In this document: piece by piece, positions 21,209 through 32,110 of the stretch
How the letters are laid out: each line of letters opens with the position of its first letter
Numbering within the stretch: the stretch's first letter is position 1
NCBI GenBank assembly: GCA_029964075.1
Contig: CM057140.1
Span: 6,342,643 to 6,406,642 of the forward strand
DNA from: Patiria pectinifera
Lineage: Eukaryota; Echinodermata; Asteroidea; Valvatida; Asterinidae
Length of the DNA: 64,000 bases
Direction of reading: 5' to 3'
Notes under the pieces: model-generated
What the model saw: the letters and a program-made list of their open reading frames with translations, nothing else
Databases searched by the model: none
What the model was told of the DNA's origin: nothing
Program-made: the position numbers and the translations under genes

Positions 21209-21814
21209 CTACTCAAGTAGCTCGTAACTAACTGGAGGTTCGGTGTATACGACCAATTTACTATATTTCACATCTCTCAAACGTCGTTTTATATAATCTC
21301 GTTGTTCAATGGGTACGACGTCATTTTCGTCTAACGCTTGATCAAACGATGTTTTATCTTTGCAGTAAAATAATGCCAACCAAGCCGTGTTTTCTCTATA
21401 ATCTTTTAAAACGCTGTTGTACTTTTGGGTCAGTAACCAACAGCTGTGATTTACGTGTCTTTCGCTAAATGCCATCTTGCTTAGCGCGCACGTCTTTTTA
21501 CGATATTTAATCTCTTGATCCGAAGAGCAATCGTCCACGATAAACAACGTGGCAACACCTTCGAATATTTTCCTGTAAAAATCGATCGCTTCGTTGAGCG
21601 TCATCTTGTACAATTCCGGATCGCAGAGGTATACCTCGGGATCTGCTTGAATCCACTTTCTTTCGATGTACGTTTTGTTTTTAAATATGGTAGGGCAAAT
21701 GATGACTATCGCCTCAAATGTATTCTTATAGTCTGACTCTAACAGATCCAAAATCCATTTGGTTTTGCCCGAATTTGTTTTGCCGACGATTAAAGCGCAA
21801 TGCGGTTGTGTCAT
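21209..21814 (-). CDS. Polinton DNA-packaging ATPase (FtsK/HerA, A32-like)
   Basis: 201 residues, open throughout. Walker A GKTNSGKT starts at residue 11 and Walker B LFIVDD lies at about 90-95, followed by a conserved polar turn (CSSDQE) and the sensor-like region SCWLLTQKY at about 123-131. Size and order fit the short packaging ATPases of Polintons, virophages and adenovirus-like elements, which drive DNA into capsids. It overlaps or abuts the capsid gene upstream (start at 21814, capsid end at 21816), as in other Polintons, where ATPase and capsid genes cluster. Confidence 0.85.
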   Translation of the reverse strand: MTQPHCALIVGKTNSGKTKWILDLLESDYKNTFEAIVIICPTIFKNKTYIERKWIQADPEVYLCDPELYKMTLNEAIDFYRKIFEGVATLFIVDDCSSDQEIKYRKKTCALSKMAFSERHVNHSCWLLTQKYNSVLKDYRENTAWLALFYCKDKTSFDQALDENDVVPIEQRDYIKRRLRDVKYSKLVVYTEPPVSYELLE

Positions 21815-21815
21815 T

Positions 21816-23082
21816 TTAACTTAACAGAGATTTAAAATTCCCGTCTTCCAAGTTCAATTGAGCATCCATGACCAAAAAGACGTACATCGTGAGGTCACCT
21901 TGACCTTCGGCTTCTCTGTTAAATTGAATGTTGATGCCTCCTCCGTCTCCGAGTTTCCTACCGGATCCGTGAGCGGAATTGTCGTCGTTACTTCTAAAAT
22001 CGAGCCACAGACCGTACTTGTCTTTTAGGTAGTCTCCGAGGTCAAAACCCGTCAAATTTAAGTCTTTAGCTACTCCACGCCCGCTTTCGGTATCGCTGTC
22101 TCCAAAGAACTTGTTGATTTCATTCCAGTGTTGATACTGAAACATGCCTTGACTGTAGAGTTGATTGGGTTTACCTTCTACGGTCACCGATGTTTTGGTT
22201 ATTTTTGGATTGTAAAATCGCTGCGGATTTTTGACCGCGGGATCTTTAAACAAAAACAAAATACCCTTGAGACTCCTGATGGGTTGATTGACGCTGACGT
22301 TCCAAAGCGTGTCCGATTTGTTGACGGATCTAACTTCTAACGAGTGGATTTTATCAAACAGATATTGCATTAACCCCTTGTGTTTATTCCTGATGGTGAT
22401 AGCTAGGTCTCTGTTGGTCACCACTTCGTATTCGAGAGACAAGTCTGAGATACTGTACATCGCCGCCGTATCTGAACTGTTGACTACTTTATCGTGATCG
22501 TTAAACTTTATCTCGTACGTCAGAGGTTGTTTTAAACCGCTGGGGTAAAAAGGGTGATGCGAAGTCAGTATGTCAATGTCTAGGGAATACAATATCTGTT
22601 ACCATAGGCATCCGCGATAGCTTGATCCTTACCGTTGTTGGCGCCCGCGTTAGCATCTTCAGCCCCAGTTCTTAGTTTAGACACATTTTCTTTTTCTATG
22701 CCCGAGTACGCCATGTTTCGAGTCGTCGAGCTGTTGATCCAATTGTCTTTAAAGTTGTGATACACGTCGGCGTGACGATAACTCACAATTTCGTGACCTT
22801 GAAGCCTGACGCTGATTTCGCTGACTAAATTTCTGGCTAAATTGCCAAAAATAGTTCTATTGTTGTCGCTTCCACCTTCGAGTTCTAAATTGAAAGCTAG
22901 TTTACAAGTGCCGGGTACGATCACGTCGTCTACACCCAATTGAGGAACCTTGACCTCAGCGTTTGCCCCGCCGATATACTACTGGGATTGTGGGTAATGA
23001 CCACCTCTTTTCTCTCACCCTTGATAGATCTGGGTATTTTTAATAGTCTGCTGGGATTGAGCTTTTTTCCATACGCATTCAT
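21816..23082 (-). pseudogene. Polinton major capsid protein (double jelly-roll), broken
   Basis: The gene begins MNAYGKKLNPSRLL. Recognisable blocks in order: VVITHNPS; VPGTCKLAFNLELEG; NLARNLVSEISVRLQGHEIV; then in the distal half LTYEIKFNDH, LSLEYEVVTNRDLA, IRSLKGILFLFKDP, GLWLDFRSNDD, GGGINIQFNREAEGQGDL and TMYVFLVMDAQLNL. These beta-rich blocks, the total length and the position beside the ATPase fit the double jelly-roll capsid protein of Polintons. The gene is broken, so no capsid is expected from this copy. Confidence 0.75.
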
Positions 23083-23104
23083 TTTATTTATACGAGTTTT
23101 AAAT

Positions 23105-23527
23105 TTAAAGGTATCTGTAAGCCAAGAAGCCCACCAATAGCGTTCCTCCCGCGATAAACACCAGTTCTTTTTCTATTTGTTGGTCGCTAGGCTCGTAAAA
23201 ATCTTCGAGTTTGGGTTCGTGTTGCAGTCCTACGGGTAGTTCGGTAGATTGTCCACTCACCTCGTTGTAGTAACGCAACGCTCGGTCTACGTTAGAAAAT
23301 GTTTCTTTAGAAGCATTTTGTTTTCTGATACGTTCGTTTAGAAAATCTAGATATTTCGTTCGTTCTCGTTGCCACTTATCTTTGGCGGCCGAGAGTTGTT
23401 CTATCGCTAAATCGTGTCTCTTACGCTCCTCGTCACTCTGTTTCAGATTTGAAAATAAAAAGTTCGAACCAGTAAAAGCTAAGGCGTTGACGATCGCGCC
23501 TCCTAACATCATAGCAACGCTAGCCAT
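23105..23527 (-). CDS. Polinton virion-type protein with hydrophobic ends
   Basis: 140 residues, open throughout. An N-terminal hydrophobic helix (VAMMLGGAIVNALAFTGSNF) is followed by a charged helical region (EERKRHDLAIEQLSAAKDKW, about 34-53), a Y-x3-LDFLNERIRKQ block, and a C-terminal membrane helix (FIAGGTLLVGFLAYRY). The GAIVNALAFTGSNFLFS and RHDLAIEQL blocks are ones I recall as strongly conserved among animal Polinton hypothetical proteins. The function is unknown; a membrane-active internal virion protein is a reasonable guess. It is divergent from the integrase gene with a 34-bp gap. Confidence 0.6.
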   Translation of the reverse strand: MASVAMMLGGAIVNALAFTGSNFLFSNLKQSDEERKRHDLAIEQLSAAKDKWQRERTKYLDFLNERIRKQNASKETFSNVDRALRYYNEVSGQSTELPVGLQHEPKLEDFYEPSDQQIEKELVFIAGGTLLVGFLAYRYL

Positions 23528-23544
23528 ATTATTATTATAAACGT

Positions 23545-23557
23545 CTTTTATATTAAA
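23545..23557 (+). promoter_or_regulatory. AT-rich pre-start motif before integrase
   Basis: CTTTTATATTAAA, four bases before the ATG at 23562. It has one T fewer than the 15-mer at 16002 and 17206. Confidence 0.4.
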
Positions 23558-23561
23558 TAAT

Positions 23562-24556
23562 ATGCAAACATTATCTAAACTGTATTATAGCCCGAGCGGT
23601 TATTGGAGAGGTGAAAGTGCCGTCGACCATTTACACGATAAAACAAAAATCGATAAAAAGGTAATCAGAGATTGGCTTAAAAAACAAGCGATTTGGCAAA
23701 TTTATCTACCGGGTCCTGCGTATGTACCCAGGCCTACGAGTACATCGCGAGAGTTTGAAACACCAAACGACTTTCACCAAATGGATGTGCTATACCTACC
23801 CTGGGATAAAGTAAAACGCAAGACTTATAAATACGCTTTGACGGTTGTCGACGTTGCGAGTCGATACCACGAAGCAGAACCTTTGGTTTCTAAAACGGCA
23901 GATTCCACGCGAGATGCTATCGTCAAGATTTACGCGAGGTCGCCTTTGAGTTACCCTAAAACGTTGAGAGTAGATGCCGGTACCGAATTTAAAGGAGCAT
24001 TTAAAAAATGGATGGCCTCAAAAACGTCGAGATTATCGTAGGCGAACCCGGAAACCACCGATCGCAGGGTATCGTAGAAAGATTTAATCGAACGCTAGCC
24101 GAGAGACTGTTTGGTCATCAGTACGCTCAAGAAATGTTAAATCCCGAGAGTAGAAACACGCAATGGGTCGAGCGATTACCCAGCGTGATCAAAGCTATAA
24201 ACGATGAAACGACGAGATTAATAGCTAAAGCACCGTCAGAGGCGGTTAAACTAAAACAGGTCCGGCAATCGCCGGCTAACCCCGTTAAAACAAAAGAGCA
24301 ACAATTACCGCAAGACGCTATGGTTAGATATTTATATTACCCGGGTGAGCAAGAGGGTGGGACTGCGAAAAGAGCCACGGATCCCATTTGGAGCGTAGAC
24401 ATCTTCAACGTGGAAAAAAGAACGAGTCAATTTAAAATGATTGAAGGTAAAAAGTCACGACGGGTCCTACTCTTTATTACCTGCAAGACGGCCCAAAAGG
24501 AGTTTTGTGAGACAAGAGCTTCAAGTCGTACCCGAGGACACGCAATTACCGCCTAA
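23562..24556 (+). pseudogene. Polinton retroviral-type integrase, broken
   Basis: The N-terminal region (MQTLSKLYYSPSGYWRGESA) leads to a DDE core: first Asp in FHQMDVLYLP, second in LRVDAGTEFKG, and the Glu in NHRSQGIVERFNRTLAERL, then a C-terminal region with WSVDIFNVEKRTSQFK resembling a chromodomain-like or SH3-like tail. Integrase inserts the element with 5-6 bp target duplications, as seen here. The reading frame is not continuous. It converges with the polymerase gene, whose end it meets at about 24553. Confidence 0.85.
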
Positions 24557-27500
24557 TTAATATCTAGATTACGGTGACCATAAGCGAGCGTGTGTATTCC
24601 ATCCGGTAAAATGTACCTCTTTGTGTCCAACGGACTCAACGATAGTTTATTTTGAGATACGGTGTAAAGGATGTGATTTTCCGATCTAATGTGAGTCATG
24701 GTTTCGTAATGAGATTTCTTGTTTAAGATGCAGTCGTAATAGTGTCGGTGTTTTAATTTCTTAGAGGTGACCGATTTTGTGACTCCCTTGGCTTTTTTCA
24801 AGTTGATGTCAGCGGTTAAAATCGAGTACATTTTAGGTCTTATACAAACGACTTCTTTGATTATTTTACCTCCAAACTCGTCTTTAAATTTACCGATCAC
24901 TCTCTTATTGGTTGGATCGTACAAAGGATGATCCGTCGGATAATTTGAAAGGTCGTATTGTTGCCCGTTTTGCTGCATATCTTTGTATACGTCGTCCGTG
25001 TGCACTACGAGTACCAAACTGTCTGTATCTGTGTACATCAACCTGATTTTCTCTTTGTACTTGTCTTTCAAATGGTTGTAATAAAAATCGTACATCAGCG
25101 TCTTTGAGAGATCCAAGATACTCACTCCGCAATAGATCGGTTTGTTTAACACGGTTTTAGTCTTGTACTTTTCGACAAATGACAATTTGCATTCTGAAAA
25201 TGACGTCGTCGTTTTGTAGCTCGTTTTCTGTATAATTTTTTGGTATTTATCTCGATCGTCATCGTTACTGTCTCTGAGTAGGTAACCGTCGATTCGGTTT
25301 CTGACGTTTTCCATCGTCTTACCAAACACGCTGTTGTTCATCAGTTTAAAAAAGTCTTTCTCAAAATCAGAGGTCGCTTTTGTTCGAAGTTGCGTGTTTT
25401 TGTCGATGTAAGATGCCATCCAAGGCGCTTGTTTAAATTGCAGCACTCGATGCACCTTTTTAAGTTTCAAGCCGAGTTTGAGATACAACTGCAACGTGAC
25501 GTAGTGCAAAACATATTTTTGTTTAGGATTAAGGGTTCACGTTAATTTTTGCACGTTGCTACTAGGTTCGGTATCCAATAATTCGTTTTGATAATCAGAC
25601 ATCCATTCTTTTGGTATGACGATGTTTTCTGGCGCTAGGGGGTAATCGTTGTGCAGGTCGTGGAGATTGTCCGGGTAATCGAGGTCTACTTCGAAGCAGT
25701 AACCGGTGTTTGACGTTTTCCTGAGAGATAATATCTTAGACTCGGTAAACGTTTTTGTAGACGCCCATTTAAAGTCTTTGTACGGCAGGTATTGACTCAT
25801 GGCCCAGCCGTACAGATTGTTTGCATCGAGATAGGTGATGTAACTCGACGGCTCGTTTGGCTTATGGTCAGGTAGGTATTTGTTGTTGGCTTTGTGGTAT
25901 CTCATACCACCCACGCTCGAGATACCACCTCTTTTTGCCTTTTCAAAAAATAAATGTTTGTCTACGTCTTGCAATAGTTCGAGTTTAACTTCCGAGTGTT
26001 TTAACAAGGCATCCCACGACAATCCTGGTGCTGTGTAGTAATTAGCAGGATCTAACGCGTAGTTTGTAATACACGTTTGCCTAAAGTTTTCAAATACGCA
26101 AGCCAGTAATAACGTATCGGTAGTGACGTACAAATCGTGATATTCCCCCATGTTTTTAACTTTAAACTCGTTCCACGTCAGTTTAGCTCTGTCGTAGTCC
26201 TCTCGCGATATATTTTCGTCTTTTAGGCTGCTGTAAAATTGTTCGATAGGGGGTAGGCTTGTCTCTTGAAATCTGTCATACGAGTCCATGTATTCATACG
26301 GATAAACTCCTTTTTGTAACAATGAGTCAATGTTTTGACGATGAAAATGTTCTCTGAGTAGTTTAAACGACTCTCTTGGACAAGCTTTAGATAATCTATC
26401 CAACGAAGACGCCATAAAATTAAACGAGTCTATAAATCGCATATTTCCGATCGAAAACGAAATATACTTTTCCGAATTTCTAGCGATAACTTGTATTTCC
26501 TTCTCGTCATCGTACTCTGAAATACTCTGCATGATCAAGTGAGCGTCGTAATTTTGCAAATTGTGAAAGACGACCGGTATGGGGGTAAAACCTGGTTTAA
26601 CTTGTAATTTTAGATTGCAGTAGGCGTGCGCGGCACCTCTATATCTACCCGTGACGTGGCAGTGATCTCTCACCTTTCTAAATTTGTTGATTTTCTTTTT
26701 GCATTCGAGACATTTAGACTCGGTAAATCCATTTTTGTTTTCGTACTGATGTTCTTTTATTTGTTTTTCTGTTTTGGTTTTTCCTGGTTTCTGGCACTGA
26801 CAGTTGCTTGAGTAATTGGGATAAATTGGTTTCTCGCAAATCCAACACGTGTTTGTTTTATCATGATGTTCTTTAGCTCGCTCGTTAAATTTCATGGGTT
26901 GGGGTTTTTTAAATATGCAATTTATGTCGCTCTGTATTTTTAACATTTTATTGACAAACTTTGATGCGGCATCTTTACCTCTATAAGTCTCTTGATACAC
27001 ATTGGTGCCATCGCATCGGATGACAACTAGCGAGTAACCGCTTGCTTTGTGAATGTTTGTCTTTTGTGTGTTGTCCTTTTTATCGTCCGCGTTTTTTTCT
27101 AATATCGATTCAAAGTCGGCGTAAACTACAAACGGTGCTTTTTGTTTAAACCTGTAGTTTTTAAATTCTAATATTGGCACATCGTTTTCGTCGACTATCC
27201 ACTCGTTATTTACATATTTTCGCTTAGCGGTAGGAAATACAATCTTTGACGGATGTGTATCTATACCGTTACAATCGGTCATGTGTCTATCTAATTTTAC
27301 TTGCGTTCTATAATGACACAGGCACCTTCGACAAAAATATTTCTTACTTTTATGTTTTGTAACGTTGTAAATCAATCTCGAAAAATTATTTATCCAGCAG
27401 TAGTGATGCTTGTCGCCGTCAGAAAACAAAAACAGATCGATAGGTCGTGACTCTGGTTTGTAGTTTTTAGACACGTATAACGGATATATTTCTTCCTCAT

Positions 27501-28510
27501 AACCGTATACATTTATGGTTAAATTATTTTGTCTTTCTATCTTTGGTATCTGGTCGATCGGTGTTGGAAAGTCTACGCCTTTAAATTTGAGTCCGTCGTC
27601 TTTGGTGTATACAACAGGTTCTTCTTTATGAATTTTATATTTAGGATCGTTTTTTATGTTATTTTTTACTTTATCCGTATACAAGCCAAGAGCGGCTCTC
27701 AAACACCATCTCAAACACTCGTCGTCTTTGTTTTTAATGTTAATCATCGCCGTTTTCTGTTTGATATATTTTGGTAGGTCAATATAAGAACTACCCCTCA
27801 CGGGGTTAAACCTGTTGATGTTGATATACAACGCCATTATCTTTTAAAACCCAACCTGATCCTTGATTCGTATACCTTTCATCCTTTTTAAATAGCTGGT
27901 CGATGTCTTCTTTTAAAACCTGTTTTATTTGACTTTGATTTAAAACGACTCTCTGATCGGTAAAATGTATAGCTTCGATCGTTTCGATCGTACCATCCGG
28001 TTTGGTTTTTTCGTATTTTATTTTGATTGTGAGCTCCATTTTTAAACCTCTTAGCTCTCTCAATTCTGACTTGATTTTATTTACAATTTGATCTTTGTGC
28101 GTATCAAAAAATCTGACTAAATCGTCGTTAAAAAGTCTAGGAATCAGTTCCCAGTTTCTAAAGTTGTTTCTAAATCTTCTCGTCGCTCTGAACTCAGCCT
28201 CTTGAAAATCTTCGGGTTGCCTAGAGTTTTGAATCGCCGAGATTAAATCTTTTTTCAACAATCGACCTTTATAACCCGACGGGTTATATTCTAGATCATA
28301 ATTGTCTACAATCTGTTTGAGCTCATGTAGCTTCTTTTTCCTCAAGTTTCTAAATTGAGCTTCGTATTTTTTTATCCCGTTGATGTAGACTTTACGCGTA
28401 AGAGCAACATTTTGATTGTACGGTACATTATATCGCTGGACGTAATCGCGCAGCGTGGCTTTATTCCATCTAGAAAATCCCTTAACGATTGGTCTAATCA
28501 TATCCATCAT
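24553..28510 (-). pseudogene. Polinton protein-primed DNA polymerase B, broken
   Basis: Large minus-strand gene. Near the start is a SAP-like block (LHELKQIVDNYDLEY...GRLLKKDLISAIQ), then the GSGW...V region and PVRGSSYIDLPKYI typical of Polinton polymerases. Next come exonuclease motifs (VVYADFESIL; FHNLQNYDAHLIM), a cysteine/histidine cluster with VRDHCHVTGRYRGAAHAYCN (endonuclease-VII-like), polymerase motif A region (ITYLDANNLYGWAMSQYLPY), motif B region (NSVFGKTMENVRNR) and motif C (YTDTDSLVL). Together these identify a family B protein-primed replicase. Several breaks interrupt the gene, so the element could not replicate itself unaided. Confidence 0.9.
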
Positions 28511-29340
28511 TTATATATATCAATATAATTTTTTTTAATTTTTTTTAAGAGGTCAGACTTTTGGATTTATAAGCAATCAGACTCACCGGCTTGTGAGAGA
28601 GATATTGACATTTTGGCGCTTCATACTTTTTGCTCATTTTATACTACCCATACCATCGGCGCTCCATACATGACACAGTCACATCACACAAAAGACTTGC
28701 GACCCCGTTCTAGTTCGATCATGACTGTGCACTGAAATATGCAAGGTAACCGACCGTGAACAGCCTATTGTACTCGGGTTGAATAGCCTGTCACTAAATT
28801 TAGCTTTAGAAATTTCCAGAAAAATCTTTCGCAATTCAGTAGGCCTATTTCTGTCTGTTGTGCAATTCAGTATTTCAGCGTCATTTCAACATGATATGTC
28901 GATCGGTACAGACGTCTACGCTCAACGTGCAGTCACCAGCCAAAAGGTAAATTGTTTTTAACATTAAAGTCTGGCAATAATGTAGGTTTTCATATTGATT
29001 TTGTTCTCTAAAAAAACAACCTATACTACACAATCACTAAAAGTCTAGCCACCCATTAGTGTGTGTGATGTTTTTGATCAAACATTGAGTGTAAATGCTT
29101 TTTTCCACTTGTAATATTTTCAGATGATGACCCCCATCGCAACCTGTGAAAAAGAGGATATAGCAGTTATGCTGCTTTATAACTTTGCGTCGGGTTTATC
29201 GCACAAGCAAGATTTTTTCAAGTACCGCTAATACCATTTTTTAAGTGTAAAAACCTCGAGATATTTCTTATAAAGTAACTTAAAAGTGTACCATTTTGAT
29301 ATATCTATTATGATATAAAAATTGACCAAAACGCTTACTC
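28511..29340. other. Polinton right-arm non-coding region
   Basis: AT-rich sequence upstream of the polymerase gene. No conserved protein is seen; in particular no adenain-like protease. A TTATATTGATATATATAAATG stretch directly precedes the polymerase start. Confidence 0.5.
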
Positions 29341-29348
29341 ATACTTCT

Positions 29349-29800
29349 CCTCTAACTGTAATAAGTTTCATCGATAAGAATGATGTCATCAGTATTATTA
29401 GTAAAGGGAAGCTTGCTTCCCTCTAACTGTAATAAGTTTCATCGATAAGAATGATGTCATCAGTATTATTAGTAAAGGGAAGCTTGCTTCCCTCTAACTG
29501 TAATAAGTTTCATCGATAAGAATGATGTCATCAGTATTATTAGCAAGGGAAGCAAGCTTCCCTCTAACTGTAATAAGTTTCATCGATGAGAATGATGTCA
29601 TCAGTATTATTAGCAAAGGGAAGCTTGCTTCCCTCTAACTGTAATAAGTTTCATCGATAAGAATGATGTCATCAGTATTATTAGTAAAGGAAGCTTGCTT
29701 CCTCTAACTGTAAATTAAGTTTCATCGATGAGAATGATGTCATCAGTATTATTAGCAAAGGGAAGCTTGCTTCCTCTAACTGTAAATTAAGTTTCTCTGG
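29349..29800. repeat. 71-bp subterminal tandem array in the Polinton
   Basis: Seven starts of CCTCTAACTGTAA (29349, 29420, 29491, 29561, 29632, 29701, 29773), a period of 69-72 bp. Each full unit has ATCGAT, the CRE/ATF-like palindrome TGATGTCATCA and a hairpin GGGAAGCTTGCTTCCC. In one unit (about 29548-29563) the hairpin centre is inverted (GGGAAGCAAGCTTCCC). Confidence 0.9.
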
Positions 29801-30116
29801 TTTATAAATTATATTTTGTTAAAGTTACATGTGTTTTAATAAAGTTAAAACTTTGTTTTGTAAACCTAAGAAAACGCTGTTTGTTTATTTATTTGTAAGT
29901 ATTGATAGAGGGCGCACCAGTCGCTGTGAGTCTGTGTTGAGATCTCCAAGAGGGTGACTGTAAATATGAAGAGTCTGGTCTGATTTCGAGACTGAGATAT
30001 TGAGAGGGGGAGATATATTTGGGAAGAAAAAAGGGGTGGGGTGGGAGTGGTGGGGATGGGGAGGGGGTGGAGGAGGGGGATCATAGGGGTGGGGAGGGGT
30101 AAAGTCTGGTACCTGT
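29801..30116. other. Polinton subterminal G-rich region
   Basis: Non-coding. G-rich tracts at about 30005-30095 include a partial repeat of TIR sequence (GGTAAAGTCTGGTACC, also present inside the TIR at about 30283-30298). Confidence 0.6.
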
Positions 30117-30372
30117 CCCCCACTTATAATATAACAACTCGGAGAGAGAAGAGATATATTTGGGGAGCTAGAGGGAAGATATATTTGGGGAGCTAGACAG
30201 ATATATTGGGAGAGGGATCTATTTGGGGGCGGGGATCATTGGAAAGGGATGGGTACAATGGGAGGGGCAGAGACGGGGAGGGGGTAAAGTCTGGTACCCT
30301 GGCTTCTCCCCATTGGCCCTGTACTACCCCCAGACCTATGGCAATGTCTGGAATCCCCCACTAATACCTACT
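30117..30372 (-). repeat. Polinton right terminal inverted repeat
   Basis: 256 bp, reverse complement of 14457-14712 with no visible difference. The outer end CCTACT is followed by AAATTT, matching the left flank AAAATT as a 5-6 bp target duplication. Confidence 0.95.
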
Positions 30373-32110
30373 AAATTTAATGGGAAAAAAATATCTTCGA
30401 AAAAGTAGAAACGAACGTCCGCATCAACATACCTTTATCTAATTATCATAACAAGGAATTTGGGGGTAAATAGCAATTGGTTTTCGAAAATCGAGCTGTT
30501 GGAGCGCTTGCCTTTATTCCAGTCAAATATGTCGGCGAAGGTAACAACCCATTTTATAAAAGTGTGGAACCTGATTTTTCATCGCGAAATGTATAGTGAA
30601 TTGATCATTTCATGCGGCGCCAGTCTTTTGTTGACATCTGGCTCAAGATTCGATCCTTGAAACACGTACATCAACAATACCTAAACCCCTGTAATGTCAG
30701 TTGTAAAGAAACAGGGTTCCAAAAGGTTTCCACTAACTGAAAGGTATGTGGGAATTTTTATGGTTTTCCAGTGACCAAGAAGTTACTAAACGTGAGTAAA
30801 CAATGTAAAACTTGATTTTTTTTAAAATCTGGCCCGATGTTTACCTTTAACGTATCCTTGCAAGCAAGTAGAATGACTTTGACTATTTCTAACGTCGATC
30901 GATGTACAGTCAGTCGTTATTACCGCGTTGGGAAGAAAAAAGACAATTTCTAGTCGCGACAATGCTAACAATAAATGTACGACCTTTGGAAGATTACGTA
31001 CAACATCAGAGAGCAGGTGATAATATGCGCCATATCTGGCGCAACCGGTGGTCTGTTTTCCGTTTACGTCAGTGACAAAATATTTAGCGTAGCGTAAATT
31101 GTTTTGTGAATCAATATTTCCTAGTCTAGGTTAGCTGGTCCCAGGCCAGTCCTCACTCACAGCGCACATAATTCTGCTTCATTGATTTAGAAAGAGTATT
31201 ACTTGCAGTTTATTCTGTCGTGAGATCTGGTTCGGTACGATGAACAAAACGATTTCGCTGTTCGATTTAGTGAACAAAGCCCCCGAAGAACTGCCAGAAA
31301 ATGTGCTGACCTCCACATAAAAACACATTTTTTTTTGTATGCAATTTTTTTAACTCCATAAAAGCCTTTTTTTCCCCTAGATCATTATCAACATTAAAAG
31401 TGTGATCATAATCAAAAGGGTGGTTTTCTAATTTTAACAATCTGTATACGGGCGGTATGGAGGAGAGTGCGTTTTCTTTGGCGAATGTAAAGTGATTAAG
31501 CTCAATGTCACCAAGGCCGTTGGGCAAAATGTCCGAAATTTTTGTTTATATGGTCGAGGGCGAAGCGGAAACGAGCTGACTCGTCCATTTATCTTTATAA
31601 TAAATTTAAATAGCCAGTTGGCCGTTAGAAAGTACAGATATCCGGATTTGAAATGTGAAGTCCACTTCTGATAAAATAGATGGTTGGAGGGACTCCCTAA
31701 ATATATTTCATTAGCGCTCCCAATAAATCGGCATTGAAACAATCGAAGCCCAATTAAGTGCATCCGACTATTCAAAATTAAGACAAAATGTCCGTTATCC
31801 TCAGAAAGTATGGATATTCGGATTTGAAACAATTGGTACCGTTGTAGCGCGAATATCCGACTCCATGAAATTTGTGGACTCATTGGTAGTACTGCGCACA
31901 CGTGAGTACGATGCTATGCTATTTTTAGGATCGTTTCGGGAGAGTGACCTGTCACGTGCGAGGGATCAACCAATTATAGTGAAATAGGGGTCCGATTTTT
32001 ATAGGAGTCGGATTTTCATGTGACACCGCTCTAAATACCAATTCATGATGGCATTTGTGATGGTACGAAAATCGAAACTACTATATGTTTTCCCGGGTAT
32101 TTAAAAAATG
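30373..32110 (+). repeat. Host repeat B/C/F unit 1 (right of the Polinton)
   Basis: A continuation of the repeat cut at 14456. Order: B (30373-31050, as at 7225 and 32390), C (31050-31500, as at 32940 and inverted at 35130-35516), F (31500-32110, as at 37405-37790). The next B copy starts at about 32110, so B-C-F is a tandem unit of about 2.1 kb. No autonomous coding gene is recognised. Confidence 0.7.

Larger units (their letters stand above)
14457..30372. mobile_element. Polinton/Maverick element, 15.9 kb
   Basis: Terminal inverted repeats of 256 bp begin AGTAGGTATTAG and are identical on reading. An A/T-rich 5-6 bp target duplication (AAATT) flanks them. Content in order: TFIIB-like gene (+), membrane protein (-), probable minor capsid protein (-), P/T-linker membrane protein (+), coiled-coil membrane protein (-), three small proteins (-), packaging ATPase (-), major capsid protein (-), membrane-associated virion-type protein (-), integrase (+), protein-primed polymerase B (-). 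Polymerase, integrase and capsid genes are interrupted; I estimate about half a dozen breaks or more, while other genes look whole. Identical TIRs suggest a fairly recent insertion, unless the ends are homogenised. No adenain-type protease is recognised. Confidence 0.95.

Noticed and set aside
29349-29800. Possible CRISPR-like array
   Set aside because: Units are 69-72 bp and repeated throughout without unique spacers; this is a simple tandem repeat in a eukaryotic element.
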